From: Morella rubra
Taxonomy: Eukaryota > Streptophyta > Magnoliopsida > Fagales > Myricaceae
NCBI GenBank assembly: GCA_003952965.2
Contig: CM025854.1
Location: 8,862,650-8,926,649 of the forward strand
Direction: 5' to 3'
DNA: 64,000 bases
This document shows, piece by piece, positions 47,338-57,798 of this stretch. The position numbers and the translations under genes were made by a program. The notes below the pieces were generated by a model. The model made no database searches. It was not told where the DNA came from and was given only the letters and a program-made list of their open reading frames with translations. Each line of letters begins with the position of its first letter. Positions within the stretch are counted from its first letter, which is position 1.

Positions 47338-48339
47338 TGTTAGGTTTTTGTTGTTTTGGCATCATTCCGTGTCAAAATATGTCTTGATCGAGTTGTATTT
47401 TTGGTATACACATTTGTTCAAGAGTTAGAGTCTATGGTCTGTCGAAAGTCTTCTTCGCGTTCGACCAGCGTTCAACAAGCGCTCGAGCGTCCCTGATAGT
47501 TTCATACAGAGACATCACGCTCGACTAACGCTCGAACGTCCTTAAGAATATTTCATACAGAGACATCACGTTCGACTAACGCTCGACCGGCGCTCGAGCG
47601 TAAGGATTATTCATACAGAGACATCATGTTCGACGAGCGCTCGACCTACGCTCGAGCGACTTCCGGCGAATTTCAAAAATTGCTAGATTTTTGGGATTTC
47701 CTTGTGGATGAATTTTGAAACCCTACTAGGGTTCGTGAGAGGCCGACTAGAACGTGATATATATGCATCCTTAGAGTGTTTTTGGCTGCCCCTTTCCTAG
47801 AGAGAAAAACCCTAGAAAACTAGTGCTTCATGATATTGAATTTCTCTCTACTCTTCCTTTATACTACTTTGTCCCTTCATTGTGTTGAAGGCAGTTGAAG
47901 AACAAGGGTGTTCGTGAAGATCCTTAAGAAGAACCTCAAGGGTTGAGGTGATTGCTGCTTGAAGCAGATCTGAGCAGGGGTGCTTGGATTATTACATCAG
48001 GGTTGTCAGAGTCAAGCAACTGGGGTTGCCCGTGTCTGAATCACTGTTGTAAGGATTTCTTCTTAGTGGATTTCAGGTGGCTGCTAGCCCGGAGTGGTTT
48101 TTCCTTTGAATGGTTTTCAAAGGTTTTCCACTTCGTCATCAAAATCTCTTGTCTCTTTATGCATTTGATTAATTTCTTTACAAGTTTATTTATTGATTTG
48201 ATGATTGTGTTGGTTGATTGATATATCTAGACTGATCAATTTTAGAACTTGTTTTTAAAATTGATATTGATTAGTTAAATTACAGATTTCACCTATTCAC
48301 CCCCTCTAGGTGAAGTTAGGGTCTAAACTAGGTTTTTCA
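47338..48339 (+). repeat. 5' LTR of copia copy A
   Basis: About 1002 bp from TGTTAGG to TTTTTCA. It contains the CGCTCGAGCG array (47470-47660), a TATATAT box at 47757-47764 and a transcribed-leader-like region. Partial copies are at 57005-57317 and 63162-64000. Confidence 0.88.
47470..47660. promoter_or_regulatory. CGCTCGAGCG palindrome array in LTR U3
   Basis: CGCTCGAGCG occurs exactly at 47480, 47591 and 47649, with a variant at 47529. The units are separated by CATACAGAGACATCA (47503, 47554, 47612). The array ends about 100 bp upstream of the TATAT box. Position suggests an enhancer or silencing target; this is inferred. Confidence 0.7.
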
Positions 48340-48382
48340 ATTGGTATCAGAGCTTAAACTCGGTCCTTGACCCTTAGTCTAG

Positions 48383-49540
48383 ATGGACAAAAGTCAGTCA
48401 TTGTCCGTGCCTCCATATTTTGATGGAAGCAATTATGCCTACTGGAAAGTTCGCATGAGAGCCTTTCTAAAATCCCTTGATGAACGTGTCTGGAGAGCTT
48501 GTGTTAAAGGGTGGTCTTCACCCATATCTAAGGTTGAAGGTGTTAAAACACCTAAAGATATTAGTACTTGGACTATCAATGAAATCAATGATTGTAATTG
48601 GAATAGTAAAGGTTTACATTCTATTTTTATGGCTGTGTCTGCTGATGAATTTAAACGTATATCTATGTGTGAAACATCTAAGGCAGCCTGGGATATTCTG
48701 GAAACTACTCATGAGGGGACCAAGACAGTAAAGAATTCAAAACTTCAAATGTTGACCACAAAGTTTGAAGAGATTCGAATGAAAGAAGACGAAACATTTG
48801 ATGAATTCTATGCTAAGCTGAATGATATAGTTAATTCAAGCTATAATCTGGGAGAAAAGATTCCAGAACATCGAGTAGTCAGGAAAGTAATGAGATCTCT
48901 ACCTGAAAGATTCAGATCCAAAGTCACTGCAATTGAGGAAAGTAAGGATCTCGACACTGTAAAGATTGAAGAATTGGTAGGTTCTTTGCAGACTTATGAA
49001 GTATCATTGCCTCAACCTAAGAAGAACAAGTCCATTGCCTTGAGATCAGTCAAAGAAGAGATCTCTGTTGATTCAGATGAAGAAGTTCTTGATGATGCAC
49101 AATTGGCTATGTTTGTCAAACAATTCAAGAAATTCTTGAAACCAAGAACTGGTCAGCGATCGTTCAACAGAAATTCTGAAAAGAATCAGGGTAGCTCAAG
49201 TGGATTCAGAAAGGACAAACACATGTCGAATGATTCCAAGAGTAAAAAACTGAAGTGCTTTGAATGTCAAGGTTTTGGTCATGTCAGGTCAGAATGTCCA
49301 ACATACCTCAAGTCAAAAGGAAAAGCTATGAATGCTTCATTGAGTGATGATGAGTCAAAAAGCAGTAGTGATGATGAGAATTCTTCCGAAGATGAACAAG
49401 TAAATTTCATGGCTTTTGCAACTAGTACTGATGGTTTTGTTTTGCAGGAAATTGATGATGAATTTGAGATTCAGACATTGATGGCAATATTGAAGAAAGT
49501 CTTCAAGAAGCTTATAATAAATTGTTTGAGGAAAGTCTGA
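48383..49540 (+). CDS. Copia gag (copy A)
   Basis: 385 residues from MDKSQSLSVPPYFDGSNYAYWKVRM, the usual start of UBN2/Retrotran_gag_2 proteins. The core runs through KAAWDILETTHEGT, LQMLTTKFEEIRM and ETFDEFYAKLNDIVN. A CCHC zinc knuckle CFECQGFGHVRSECP lies near residue 292, followed by an acidic Ser-rich stretch. The ATG is 44 bp after the LTR, just past the primer site. The last ~25 residues are out of frame relative to the continuation at 49575, so a frameshift near 49470 ends it early; in related elements gag and pol form one frame. Confidence 0.85.
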   Translation: MDKSQSLSVPPYFDGSNYAYWKVRMRAFLKSLDERVWRACVKGWSSPISKVEGVKTPKDISTWTINEINDCNWNSKGLHSIFMAVSADEFKRISMCETSKAAWDILETTHEGTKTVKNSKLQMLTTKFEEIRMKEDETFDEFYAKLNDIVNSSYNLGEKIPEHRVVRKVMRSLPERFRSKVTAIEESKDLDTVKIEELVGSLQTYEVSLPQPKKNKSIALRSVKEEISVDSDEEVLDDAQLAMFVKQFKKFLKPRTGQRSFNRNSEKNQGSSSGFRKDKHMSNDSKSKKLKCFECQGFGHVRSECPTYLKSKGKAMNASLSDDESKSSSDDENSSEDEQVNFMAFATSTDGFVLQEIDDEFEIQTLMAILKKVFKKLIINCLRKV

Positions 49541-49574
49541 AGCTTCAAAAGACAACAAATCTTTTCTCAAGAAA

Positions 49575-50600
49575 ATGCATGAAGTGCAAAGTGAAAAAGA
49601 TGAACTTATGAGTAAGTTTGAAGAAGTCAGTGCAAGAAATGTGGAACTTGAGGCTGAAGTAAAAATACTGAAGTGTGCTCTCGACAAGTCCAATACACAA
49701 CTTCAACAATTTTCCAGTGGAACAAAGAAGCTTGATCACATATTAAGTCTTGGACTTCCATCTGGAAATAGGAAAGGTCTTGGCTACACTGAGTCTCAGG
49801 GTGCTTCAACTTCAAAGACGACATTTGTTCCAGCATCTATACTTGGAAAAATTCCAGAAGTGAATAGATCAGCTCCACAGGTAAGCAAAGGTAAACAAAT
49901 TGTTTCTAAATTTACTGATTCTAGGTCACAAAAGAAAAATGCTAGGAATTACACACCACAAAAATTTGTTCCTACATGTCATTTTTGTGGAAAAGTTGGT
50001 CACATTAGACCAAGATGTTTTAAATTGCACAGACAAGAGAAACCTTTGAATCAATCTTCGTCTAATGACAGTCATGAGAATTTAGCTTATCAAGTTAAAA
50101 TTTTAACTGAGCAAACAATGTTATTAAACAAAAAATTTCAGCAATTTTCAAAACAATCACATGTTCAAGAAAAAGTTTGGATCAAGAAAGATGAGGTAAA
50201 TTGTTTTAATTCGATTGTAGCTTTTAAATCTCGATGTTTGTCGTTGTGGTATTTGGATAGTGCCTGTTCCAGGCATATGTGTGGTGACAAATCCTTGTTC
50301 ACAACACTTAAAGATCACAAGGCTGGATCTGTGACATTTGGTGATGGTGGTAAAGCACCAATACTTGGAAAAGGTACAGTTGAAGTTGAAGGTATGCCTC
50401 CTTTCAAAAATGTTTTGTTTGTTGCTGGATTGAAGGCAAATTTGCTGAGTATTAGTCAAATTTGTGATTCTGGATTTGAAGTCCGCTTTGGTAAGAATTC
50501 TTGCTCTGTATTTGATTCTAATGGTGAATGTGTTATGCAAGGTACTCGCACGTCTGATAACTGCTATGGTATTAGTCCACATACTGAATTGAAAGTGTAG
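49575..50600 (+). pseudogene. Copia gag-pol middle: coiled coil, second zinc knuckle, protease
   Basis: A long heptad-like region (KDELMSKFEEVSARNVELEAEVK) leads to a second knuckle CHFCGKVGHIRPRC (near residues 135-150). The protease motif WYLDSACSRHMCGDKSLF (near 228) and pre-integrase residues follow. The protease carries DSA where retropepsins usually have DSG. The frame ends with a stop at 50598-50600 just before the GAG-pre-integrase block. It is the continuation of the 48383 gag in a different frame. Confidence 0.8.
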
Positions 50601-51420
50601 TAGTGCCAACATTGATGAATCTGATTTATGGCATCAAAGACTCGGTCATGTGAATTACAGATATTTGTCTAAAATTCTAGGAAAGAACTAGTTATAGGTT
50701 GCCCAAACTAGATAATGTTAAAAATAAGTATGTGGACCATGCCAACTTGGTAAACAAATAAAATCAGTCATAAAAGAACTAGTGATGTTTGACTAAGAGA
50801 CCTCTAGAATTGTTACATATGGATCTTATGGGACCATCTAGAACTGAAAGTCTAGGTGGAAAAGTACATCATGTGGTGGTGGATGACTTTTTCAAGATTC
50901 ACTTGGGTGGATCTTTTAAGAGAGAAATCTGATGCTTTTGAATAGTAAGAAATTTATTTAAAAGACTAATGAATGAAAAATAATTCTATTATAGAATTAG
51001 AGTGATCATGGTAAGGAATTTGAAAATTCTAATTTCTTGATTTTTGTGCAAATGCAGGTATTCATCAAGAATTTTCTGCTCCAATCACACCTCAACAGAA
51101 TGGAGTTGTAGAAAGAAAGAATCGTGTCCTTCAAGAAATGTCTCGAGTGATGATTCACAACAAGAAATAGCTCTTCATTTTTGGGGTGAAGCAATCAACA
51201 CTCTTGTCACATTATCAATCGTGTCTACCTCAGACCTAGGTATGAACAAGACTCCTTATGAATTTGGAAAGGTAAGAAACCTACTGTTAAATATTTCAAA
51301 GTTTTGGCAGTACTTGTTATTTCTTCGGGATAGAGAAAACACTGCTAAATTTGATACAAAGAGTGACAAAGGAATTTTCTTAGGTTACTCTTCAAACAGT
51401 AGAGCTTCGTGTGTATAATA
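50600..51420 (+). pseudogene. Copia integrase (copy A)
   Basis: Pieces in three frames: LWHQRLGHVNYRYLSKI at about 50625, PLELLHMDLMGPSRTES at about 50800 (first catalytic Asp), HQEFSAPITPQQNGVVERKNR at about 51060 (catalytic Glu), and LHFWGEAINT with the KTPYE block to 51400. There are at least five frame breaks, more per kilobase than elsewhere in the element. Confidence 0.8.
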
Positions 51421-51662
51421 CTCGTACTTTTACTGTTATGGAGTCCATAAATGTTGTGGTGGATGATGCTTCAGTTGAGTCTAAAGATAACAATATGAAG
51501 AACATACCTTTGTTGAAAATGCATGTGAATCTACAGGAGACACTGATGTAGTCTCTGATTCTGAAGTTCATACTAGCAAGGAACCATCTTCTAGGGTTAG
51601 TTAAATCACCCTAAAGAAAACATAATTGGTGATCTCAATGAGGGAATGAGATTAGAAGAAAA

Positions 51663-53165
51663 GTGTTAAGTAATTTGACTTACACTAGCTATGTTTCTCA
51701 AATTGAACCTAAGAAAGTTGAAGAAGCTCTTCAAGATGATTTTTGGATTAATGCTATGCATGAGGAATTAAATCAATTTGTTCGAAATGATGTGTGGTAT
51801 TTAGTTCCTAGACCTACAGATACAAATGTTATCGGTACCAAGTGGATTTCAAAAACAAGACAGATGAGAATGGTACCATCACGCAACAAGGCAAGGTTAG
51901 TTGCTCAAGGATATACACAAGTGGAAGGTATTGATTTCGATGAAACATTTGCTCCAGTTGCTCGATTAGAGTCAATACGTATTTTACTTGCTATCTCTTG
52001 CTTCATGAATTTTAAGTTATATCAGATGGATGTCAAGAGTGCCTTTTGAATGGTGTTCTTCAAGAAGAAGCATATGTTGAACAACCCAAAGGGTTTGTCG
52101 ATCCAAAATTTCCCGATCATGTGTATCGCTTGAAGAAAGCTCTTTATGGCCTTAAACAAGCACGAGCTTGGTATGATCGGTTGACGACTTATCTTCTAGA
52201 TCATGGTTTCTCGAGAGGAGGAGTTGACCGAACACTTTTGTCAAGAACATTGACACAGATATCACTGTAGCTCAAATCTATGTTGATGACATAGTCTTCG
52301 GTGCTACTGTTGATAATCTTGCCCATAAATTTGCTGAAGCTATGCAAAGTGAATTTGAAATGAGTATGGTTGGTGAACTAATTTATTTTCTTGGTTTGCA
52401 GGTTAAACAACTTAGTGATGGGTTATTTATAACCAATCAAAGTATGCCAAGAATCTCGTCAAGCGTTTTGGATTGGATAGCAAGAAACATACCCGGACTC
52501 CCATGAGCACAAGTGTGAAGATAGCATCAGATTCTTCTGAGAAAAGCGTTGATCAAACTCTCTATAGAAGCATGATAGGTAGTCTTCTCTATTTAACTGC
52601 TAGTCGTCCTGATATTTCTTTTAGTGTGGGGGTTTGTGCTAGATTTCAGGCTAATCCTAAAGAATCCCACTTGAGTGCTGTCAAACGTATCATTAGATAT
52701 GTTAATGGTACTGTAGATTATGGAATTTGGTATTCCAGGGACACTAATATAGACTTAGCCGGTTATTCTGATGCTGACTGGGCTGGTAACGCTGATGATA
52801 GAAAAAGCACCTCTGGTGGATGTTTTTACATAGGAACCTGTCTAGTCGCTTGGATGAGTAAGAAACAAAACTCAATTTCTTTATCTACTGCCGAAGCTGA
52901 ATATATTGCCGCAGGTAGTTGTTGTACTCAATTGATTTGGATGAAACAGATGCTTAAGGACTATGGTATAGAACAAGATTGCATGACAGTGTTCTGTGAC
53001 AACACTAGTGCGATAAACATATCTAAGAATCCTGTTCAGCACTCTCGAACCAAGCATATCGACATTCGTCATCACTTCATTCGTGATCTTGTGGAATCTC
53101 GGACTATTTCCTTAGAACACATTTCTACGAAAATCAATTGGCAGATATCTTCACCAAACCATTGG
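51663..53165 (+). pseudogene. Copia reverse transcriptase and RNase H (copy A)
   Basis: RT runs from [18 protein letters not shown] through [33 protein letters not shown] and [12 protein letters not shown] (the catalytic YVDD), then RNase H with [24 protein letters not shown] and [11 protein letters not shown]. Single-base losses at about 52048, 52168, 52243, 52433 and 53131 split it into five frames compared with copy B. It keeps the 90 bp missing from copy B (51839-51928). Confidence 0.9.
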
Positions 53166-54120
53166 ATGGACTCAGGTTTGAGTTTCTCAGGAAAGCCATT
53201 GGTGTTTGTGCTGTCCCTTGATTTGCATCATTTTATTTATTTATTTTTTGCTTCATTGTTATTCATTTTTATTTTATTTTTTTTGTTTTCTTCTTCTTAG
53301 AGTTTTTTTTATTTATTTAAAAAAAAAAAGTTGTGTCGCTCGTTGGTTGGTTTAACTGATTGGTACTATCTTTTATACTTATTGGACATATAGTCATTCT
53401 TCGTGCATGAAACCTTCAATACTCCTTCATCTTGTGTCTGATAAATAATGTTCTTGTCAGTTGTGCTTCTCGTCTCTGGTTGGTTCTAACTGGTATGATT
53501 TTTAAAATATTTACTTGACTATATCTATCACAATGCACACTGAACTTATTGGATGATGCTTGACCGCATGTGTGAGATTGTGTGTTGGCAATCACAAGTG
53601 AAGGGAACCATGCATATCTGGTTGAATTGACCTCTGACTAGTTGAACCTCCAACAGAAAAAGTCAAACGAAACAAAAAGAAAAGAAAAGCTCAGAAAAGC
53701 AAAAGAACCGCAAGTCAAGAAAAGAACAAAGAAAGTTTGAACTCTTATGTATTGATGTTTCATACTCAGGGGGAGTAAAAATTATTGCAACAAAGTTGCA
53801 TTTTTAGGTCCTAGTGGCATTGGGTTTGACTTTCGCCTTATGTGTCATGGTTCTCCTTTACCAGTGGTTTCTTTTTGGTATGCCGTGACCACCTCACAAA
53901 ACTAAGGTCTTAAGCTTCTCTTATTTTGTTGCGGTCTTTCACACACGTGTCGTTTGTATTTTCTAAATCATTGAAGTTTACACTGCTCAGAGACGTTGTA
54001 TATTATTTCTCATGATCATAAGATGGTTTAGTATTTATTTCATGATCATTTTTCTGAAATTACTAAGTCTTTTACAGTATTTTGGTGTGTGCTTTTCTAT
54101 TTTTCCTTCCTCGTTTGATT
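53166..54120 (+). other. Post-pol spacer of copia copy A, first part
   Basis: It contains T- and A-rich runs (53225-53330), a purine-rich stretch (53655-53735) and a PPT-like CAGGGGGAG at about 53768. No coding frame is credible. Its counterpart in copy B is 59293-60200. Confidence 0.7.
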
Positions 54121-54133
54121 TACGTTCGATGGT

Positions 54134-54263
54134 CGCTCGAGCGTTCATAGGTTTTATTCCAGAGACTTTTCGTCCGACATTCGCTCGATAGACGCTCGAG
54201 CGCTCTTATCGATATCCCTACAGAGACTTTACGTTTGAGTCTCGTTTGACACGCGCTCGAGCG
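54134..54263. promoter_or_regulatory. CGCTCGAGCG palindrome array upstream of the third ORF (copy A)
   Basis: Exact CGCTCGAGCG occurs at 54134, 54193 and 54254, separated by CCAGAGACTTTTCG and ACAGAGACTTTACG. Palindrome and spacer echo the LTR array at 47470-47660 with a similar 50-60 bp period. It precedes a pyrimidine-rich leader and a candidate intron, so it may drive a separate transcript (inference). Confidence 0.65.
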
Positions 54264-54463
54264 CACTGTCAAATTTTTAAAAAATTCTCAACGGGGCGGT
54301 TTCTTTCTTCAGTGTTTTGTTTGTCTTCATCGTTTTGCTCTCTCTCTCTTTTCTTCCCGCGTCTCCACCCTTCTCTCATCTCGTGTGTTTCTTCCCTTTT
54401 CCTCAAATTCTCAAGTGGGTTTGCTCTCTTCTCCATCAAAATTCGTTCTCTTCTGTATTCAAG

Positions 54464-55123
54464 GTAATTTTCTCTTCGTTTTCGTTATTTCTATGGTTGT
54501 AAGTTTTGGGGTTTTTGCCTTGGTCTGCGTTTTGTGATTTTGAATCCGTGAGTTTGCATTTTGCGATTGGTTTTCTGTTCCATTGCTCTTGTTCAATTAT
54601 TGTTTTGTATGTTGCTTGTATTCAGGCTTAATCATTTACATGTGGTGTTCTTGCCCGTTCACGCTATTTCTGCCTACTACCTGTTTGATAATATGCTCCT
54701 GTGTGTTTTTCTTTCTTTTTTTGTTGTTTTTCATGTGATTTTTAGTTTGGTTGTTTGTTTGTTTTCTTCAAAAGATAGTTGTGGTATCACAATTATGAAT
54801 TTTGCATAATGAGGATTGTTTGCCACATGTTGAATTTGAGTACAATCGACGTATATTTTTTGTTCTAAGTTTTCACCATTTGAAGTTGTTTCTCTGTTTT
54901 AAGTTGCTTTCTCTCTTGCTTCCTATTTCTTGTTTTATTTGTCATTGTGAATTGTGTTGTTTTAGTTATTGTGGCATTGACTTCATTGTGATGCACAAAA
55001 ACGTGTAAGTGCATTGTTTCTCTTCATTTGCATTCACGCTATCTCTTCAAGGGCAGTATTTTACACTTTTGGTCTTCTTGATGTTACTCGATTTTGACCG
55101 TGTCTTGTGTTTTTATTTCTCAG
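54464..55123 (+). other. Candidate leader intron of the third ORF (copy A)
   Basis: The donor CAAG/GTAATTTT and acceptor TTTATTTCTCAG/ATGG bound 660 bp of T-rich sequence, as plant introns have. The acceptor abuts the ORF's start codon. The same donor and acceptor are kept in copy B (60549-61265, 717 bp) despite internal length change. Confidence 0.6.
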
Positions 55124-56577
55124 ATGGTGAAGCGTAAGCAACCCGCTGGTAGTTCCTCAAAACCTACTAAAGTGCCTCGTAAGTCTAAACCCCGCCTTTT
55201 GATGCTTCTCGTTTTGTGGATGCTCGTGCTTCCGAGCTTTTTCATTCCACTTTTCACAATCGCAAAGTTATTGTTGAACGTGAGGTTCTCCTTGCTGAGC
55301 TTCCTGTTGCGACTGTGTCTTCTTATTTTTCTTCTCGTCATTGGGATCCTTTTCTTCAGGATCTCACTCATCTTGTTCCTCCTGCACTTCTTGTTCGGGA
55401 ATTTTATTCGAACTTCTTTGACGTTGATGAGGCTTCTCTTAGCTTCTCCGTCTTTATCCGTGGTCAACGTCTTCGGGTTTCTCCCGATGTTATTGCTTCT
55501 CTTTTTGGTGTCGTCAGGGTACCTGAACCGGTTTACCCTTATGTTGAGTCTAGTCGTGAGCCTCCCTCTTTTGACGCCATGTCTCTCCTTCTCTTTGGTC
55601 GCCCTTATCCGTATGCCGGTGGTACTCTCTACACCTCTGATTTCTCGGCTGAGAATCATGTTGTCAGTCGTATTGCTCTGACAAATCTTTATCCTGTTGC
55701 TCACCTTTCGTCTATTTCGCTTACTCGAGTTCATTTTTTATATGCTTTACTAATAGGTGATACCATAGATATATGTTCTGTGATCTGCTCGCATATGATA
55801 GAAGTATTTCAGTCCTCTTCTAGTAAAGTGGGTCTTTCATATGCTTGTTTGATTCAGCGCTTATATCGTGCCCATAGTATTGCTTTCCCTCCTGACGGTC
55901 CTTTTCCTGACACTCTTTCGGCTATTGGTGCCACTACTCTTTCATTGAGTCGTGCTCATCTTAAACGCCGTCAGGCGTCTGCTTCCGCTTCTGTTCCTCC
56001 CATGATCCTTCGTCTTCTGTCCCTCCTTCTATTCCGACCTCTTCAGCCGGTCCTTCTCTTTCTCCTCTTCCGACTCCTTTGGATCCTTCCATTGCCGCTT
56101 CGTTTTCTCTGATCATGGATCAGCTTGCCATCCTTAACACTCAATCTGTCAACCTTATCCAGATTGTCATGCGTCATCAGCGTCAACTCAAGCGTCACAC
56201 TCTTACCCTTGCACGTCATGCTAGGGCGACTGAGCGTAACACCCGAGCTGTTTCTCGCCTGCATCGCTTAATTCACCCTCTCGTTGGTGCGGATGCTCTG
56301 CCGTCGGACATTTCCTCTTCTTCCGAGTCTTCTGCTTCGTCTGGCGCATCTGCCCCTTCGTTTGAGGTGCCCGCTGCTGAGTCTCCTCCGGTTGCTGATC
56401 CTTCACCACCCTCCTCGACTCCGGTTGCTGATCCTCCTGCATCCTCTGTCACCGACTGGAACTGTAGTGCTTTCCAGCCACTCTTCTCCTGCTACAGTGG
56501 TGCTTTCCAGTCCCTCTTCTTCTGCTGCGGTTGCCTCTGCTGCTTTTGATGCTTCTTCTCCGCCCTTGGATGACTGA
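55124..56577 (+). pseudogene. Third ORF at env position, plant-transposon-protein type (copy A)
   Basis: The frame opens MVKRKQPAGSSSKPTKVPRK (basic), then RASELFHSTFHNRKVIVER, RHWDPFLQDL, LVREFYSNFF and VFIRGQRLRVSPDVIASLFG. This pattern resembles the putative plant transposon protein domain (PF20167-like) found as an extra ORF in plant retroelements. The C-terminal third is Ser/Pro-rich with a LIMDQLAILNTQSVNLIQ helix. No signal peptide, transmembrane segment or furin-type site is visible, so it is env-like only by position. Single-base lesions at about 55196 and 56002 shift the frame. Function unknown. Confidence 0.7.
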
Positions 56578-56993
56578 TCCCTTTGTCCATTCCTGACAAA
56601 AAGGGGGAGTAGTTTTAGTTTGGGTATTCTTTTGTTGAGGAGAGTTGATATTAGTTGAGGGGAGTTTACATTTTGTATAGGCTGATTGGAGACTCATTTC
56701 ATATCTTGTACAGCCTTCTCAGATACTTTTGATACTTGTTGCACGTTTATTTTCCGTATTATAGTGATGTTGTCACACTTTTCGATAAATGGAAATAACA
56801 GTTTATATATTCTCTGTGCCTTCTCACTTGGTTTATGGTTTATTGAGATTGTGATTTCAGGTATTCGGTTTATGACTCTTGAACATGTGTCTAGGTCATA
56901 GGTGGGTTCAAATTGTAAACAGATTTTTGTCTTGGTGATTGACAAATTTCTATTTTTATTTTCGATTATTGTTGGTTTTGTCACGGAATTGCC

Positions 56994-57002
56994 AAAGGGG
57001 AG
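56994..57002 (+). other. Polypurine tract of copia copy A
   Basis: AAAGGGGAG ends 2 bp before the next LTR's TGTTAG, the plus-strand primer position. A second PPT-like AAAAAGGGGGAG lies near 56599. Confidence 0.75.
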
Positions 57003-57004
57003 TT

Positions 57005-57317
57005 TGTTAGGTTTTTGTTGTTTTGGCATCATTCCGTGTCAAAATATGTCTTGATCGAGTTGTATTTTTTGGTATACACATTTGTTCAAGAGTTAGAGTC
57101 TATGGTCTGTCGAAAGTCTTTTTCGCGTTTGACCAGCGTTCAACAAATGCTCGAGCATCCCTGATAGTTTCATACAGAGACATCACGCTCGAACGTCCTT
57201 AAGAATATTCATACAGAGACATCACACTCGACCCACGCTCAGGTGCCCAGTGATGAATTTAGACAGAGACATAGCGTTCGACTCTCGCTCGAGCGACTTT
57301 CGGCGAATTTCAAAAAT
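57005..57317 (+). repeat. Truncated middle LTR joined to integrase
   Basis: It matches the first ~310 bp of the 47338 LTR, including a decayed palindrome array, then passes at 57314-57317 directly into integrase sequence (AGCTCTTCATTTTTGGGG). It serves as 3' LTR of copy A and broken 5' end of copy B. Confidence 0.9.
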
Positions 57318-57798
57318 AGCTCTTCATTTTTGGGGTGAAGCAATCAACACTGCTTGTCACATTATCAATCGTGTCTACCTCAGACCAGGTATGAACAAGA
57401 CTCCTTATGAATTGTGGAAAGGTAAGAAACCTACCGTTAAATATTTCAAAGTTTTGGCAGTACTTGTTATGTTCTTCGGGATAGAGAAAACACTGCTAAA
57501 TTTGATACAAAGAGTGACAAAGGAATTTTCTTAGGTTACTCTTCAAACAGTAGAGCCTTCGTGTGTATAATACTCGTACTTTTACTGTTATGGAGTCCAT
57601 AAATGTTGTGGTGGATGATGCTTCAGTTGAGTCTAAAGATAACAATATGAAGAACATACCTCTGTTGAAAATGCATGTGAATCTACAGGAGACACTGATG
57701 TAGTCTCTGATTCTGAAGTTCATACTAGCAAGGAACCATCTTCTAGGGTTCAGTTAAATCACCCTAAAGAAAACATAATTGGTGATCTCAATGAGGGA
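57318..57798 (+). pseudogene. Copia integrase C-terminus (copy B)
   Basis: The frame 57250-57534 carries LHFWGEAINTACHIINRVYLRPGMNKTPYELWKGKKPTV, the end of the integrase region, then shifts near 57470. The linker to RT (57540-57798) is in broken frames. The catalytic core is absent because of the junction at 57317. Confidence 0.85.

Larger units (their letters stand above)
47338..57317 (+). mobile_element. SIRE-like Ty1-copia retrotransposon, copy A
   Basis: LTR 47338-48339, a primer-binding site TGGTATCAGAGC (about 48342), gag, protease, integrase, RT, RNase H, then a 2-kb spacer, a third ORF at the env position, a purine tract (AAAGGGGAG, about 56994) and the start of the next LTR (57005). 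The domain order with integrase before RT defines copia; the long LTR and extra ORF point to the SIRE/Maximus lineage. Multiple frameshifts break pol. Confidence 0.88.

Noticed and set aside
55120..55734. 204-residue minus-strand frame
   Set aside because: Antisense of the third ORF; basic composition results from C/T-rich coding strand.
55124..56577. True viral envelope glycoprotein
   Set aside because: No signal peptide, transmembrane helix, Cys pattern or cleavage site; only the position is env-like.
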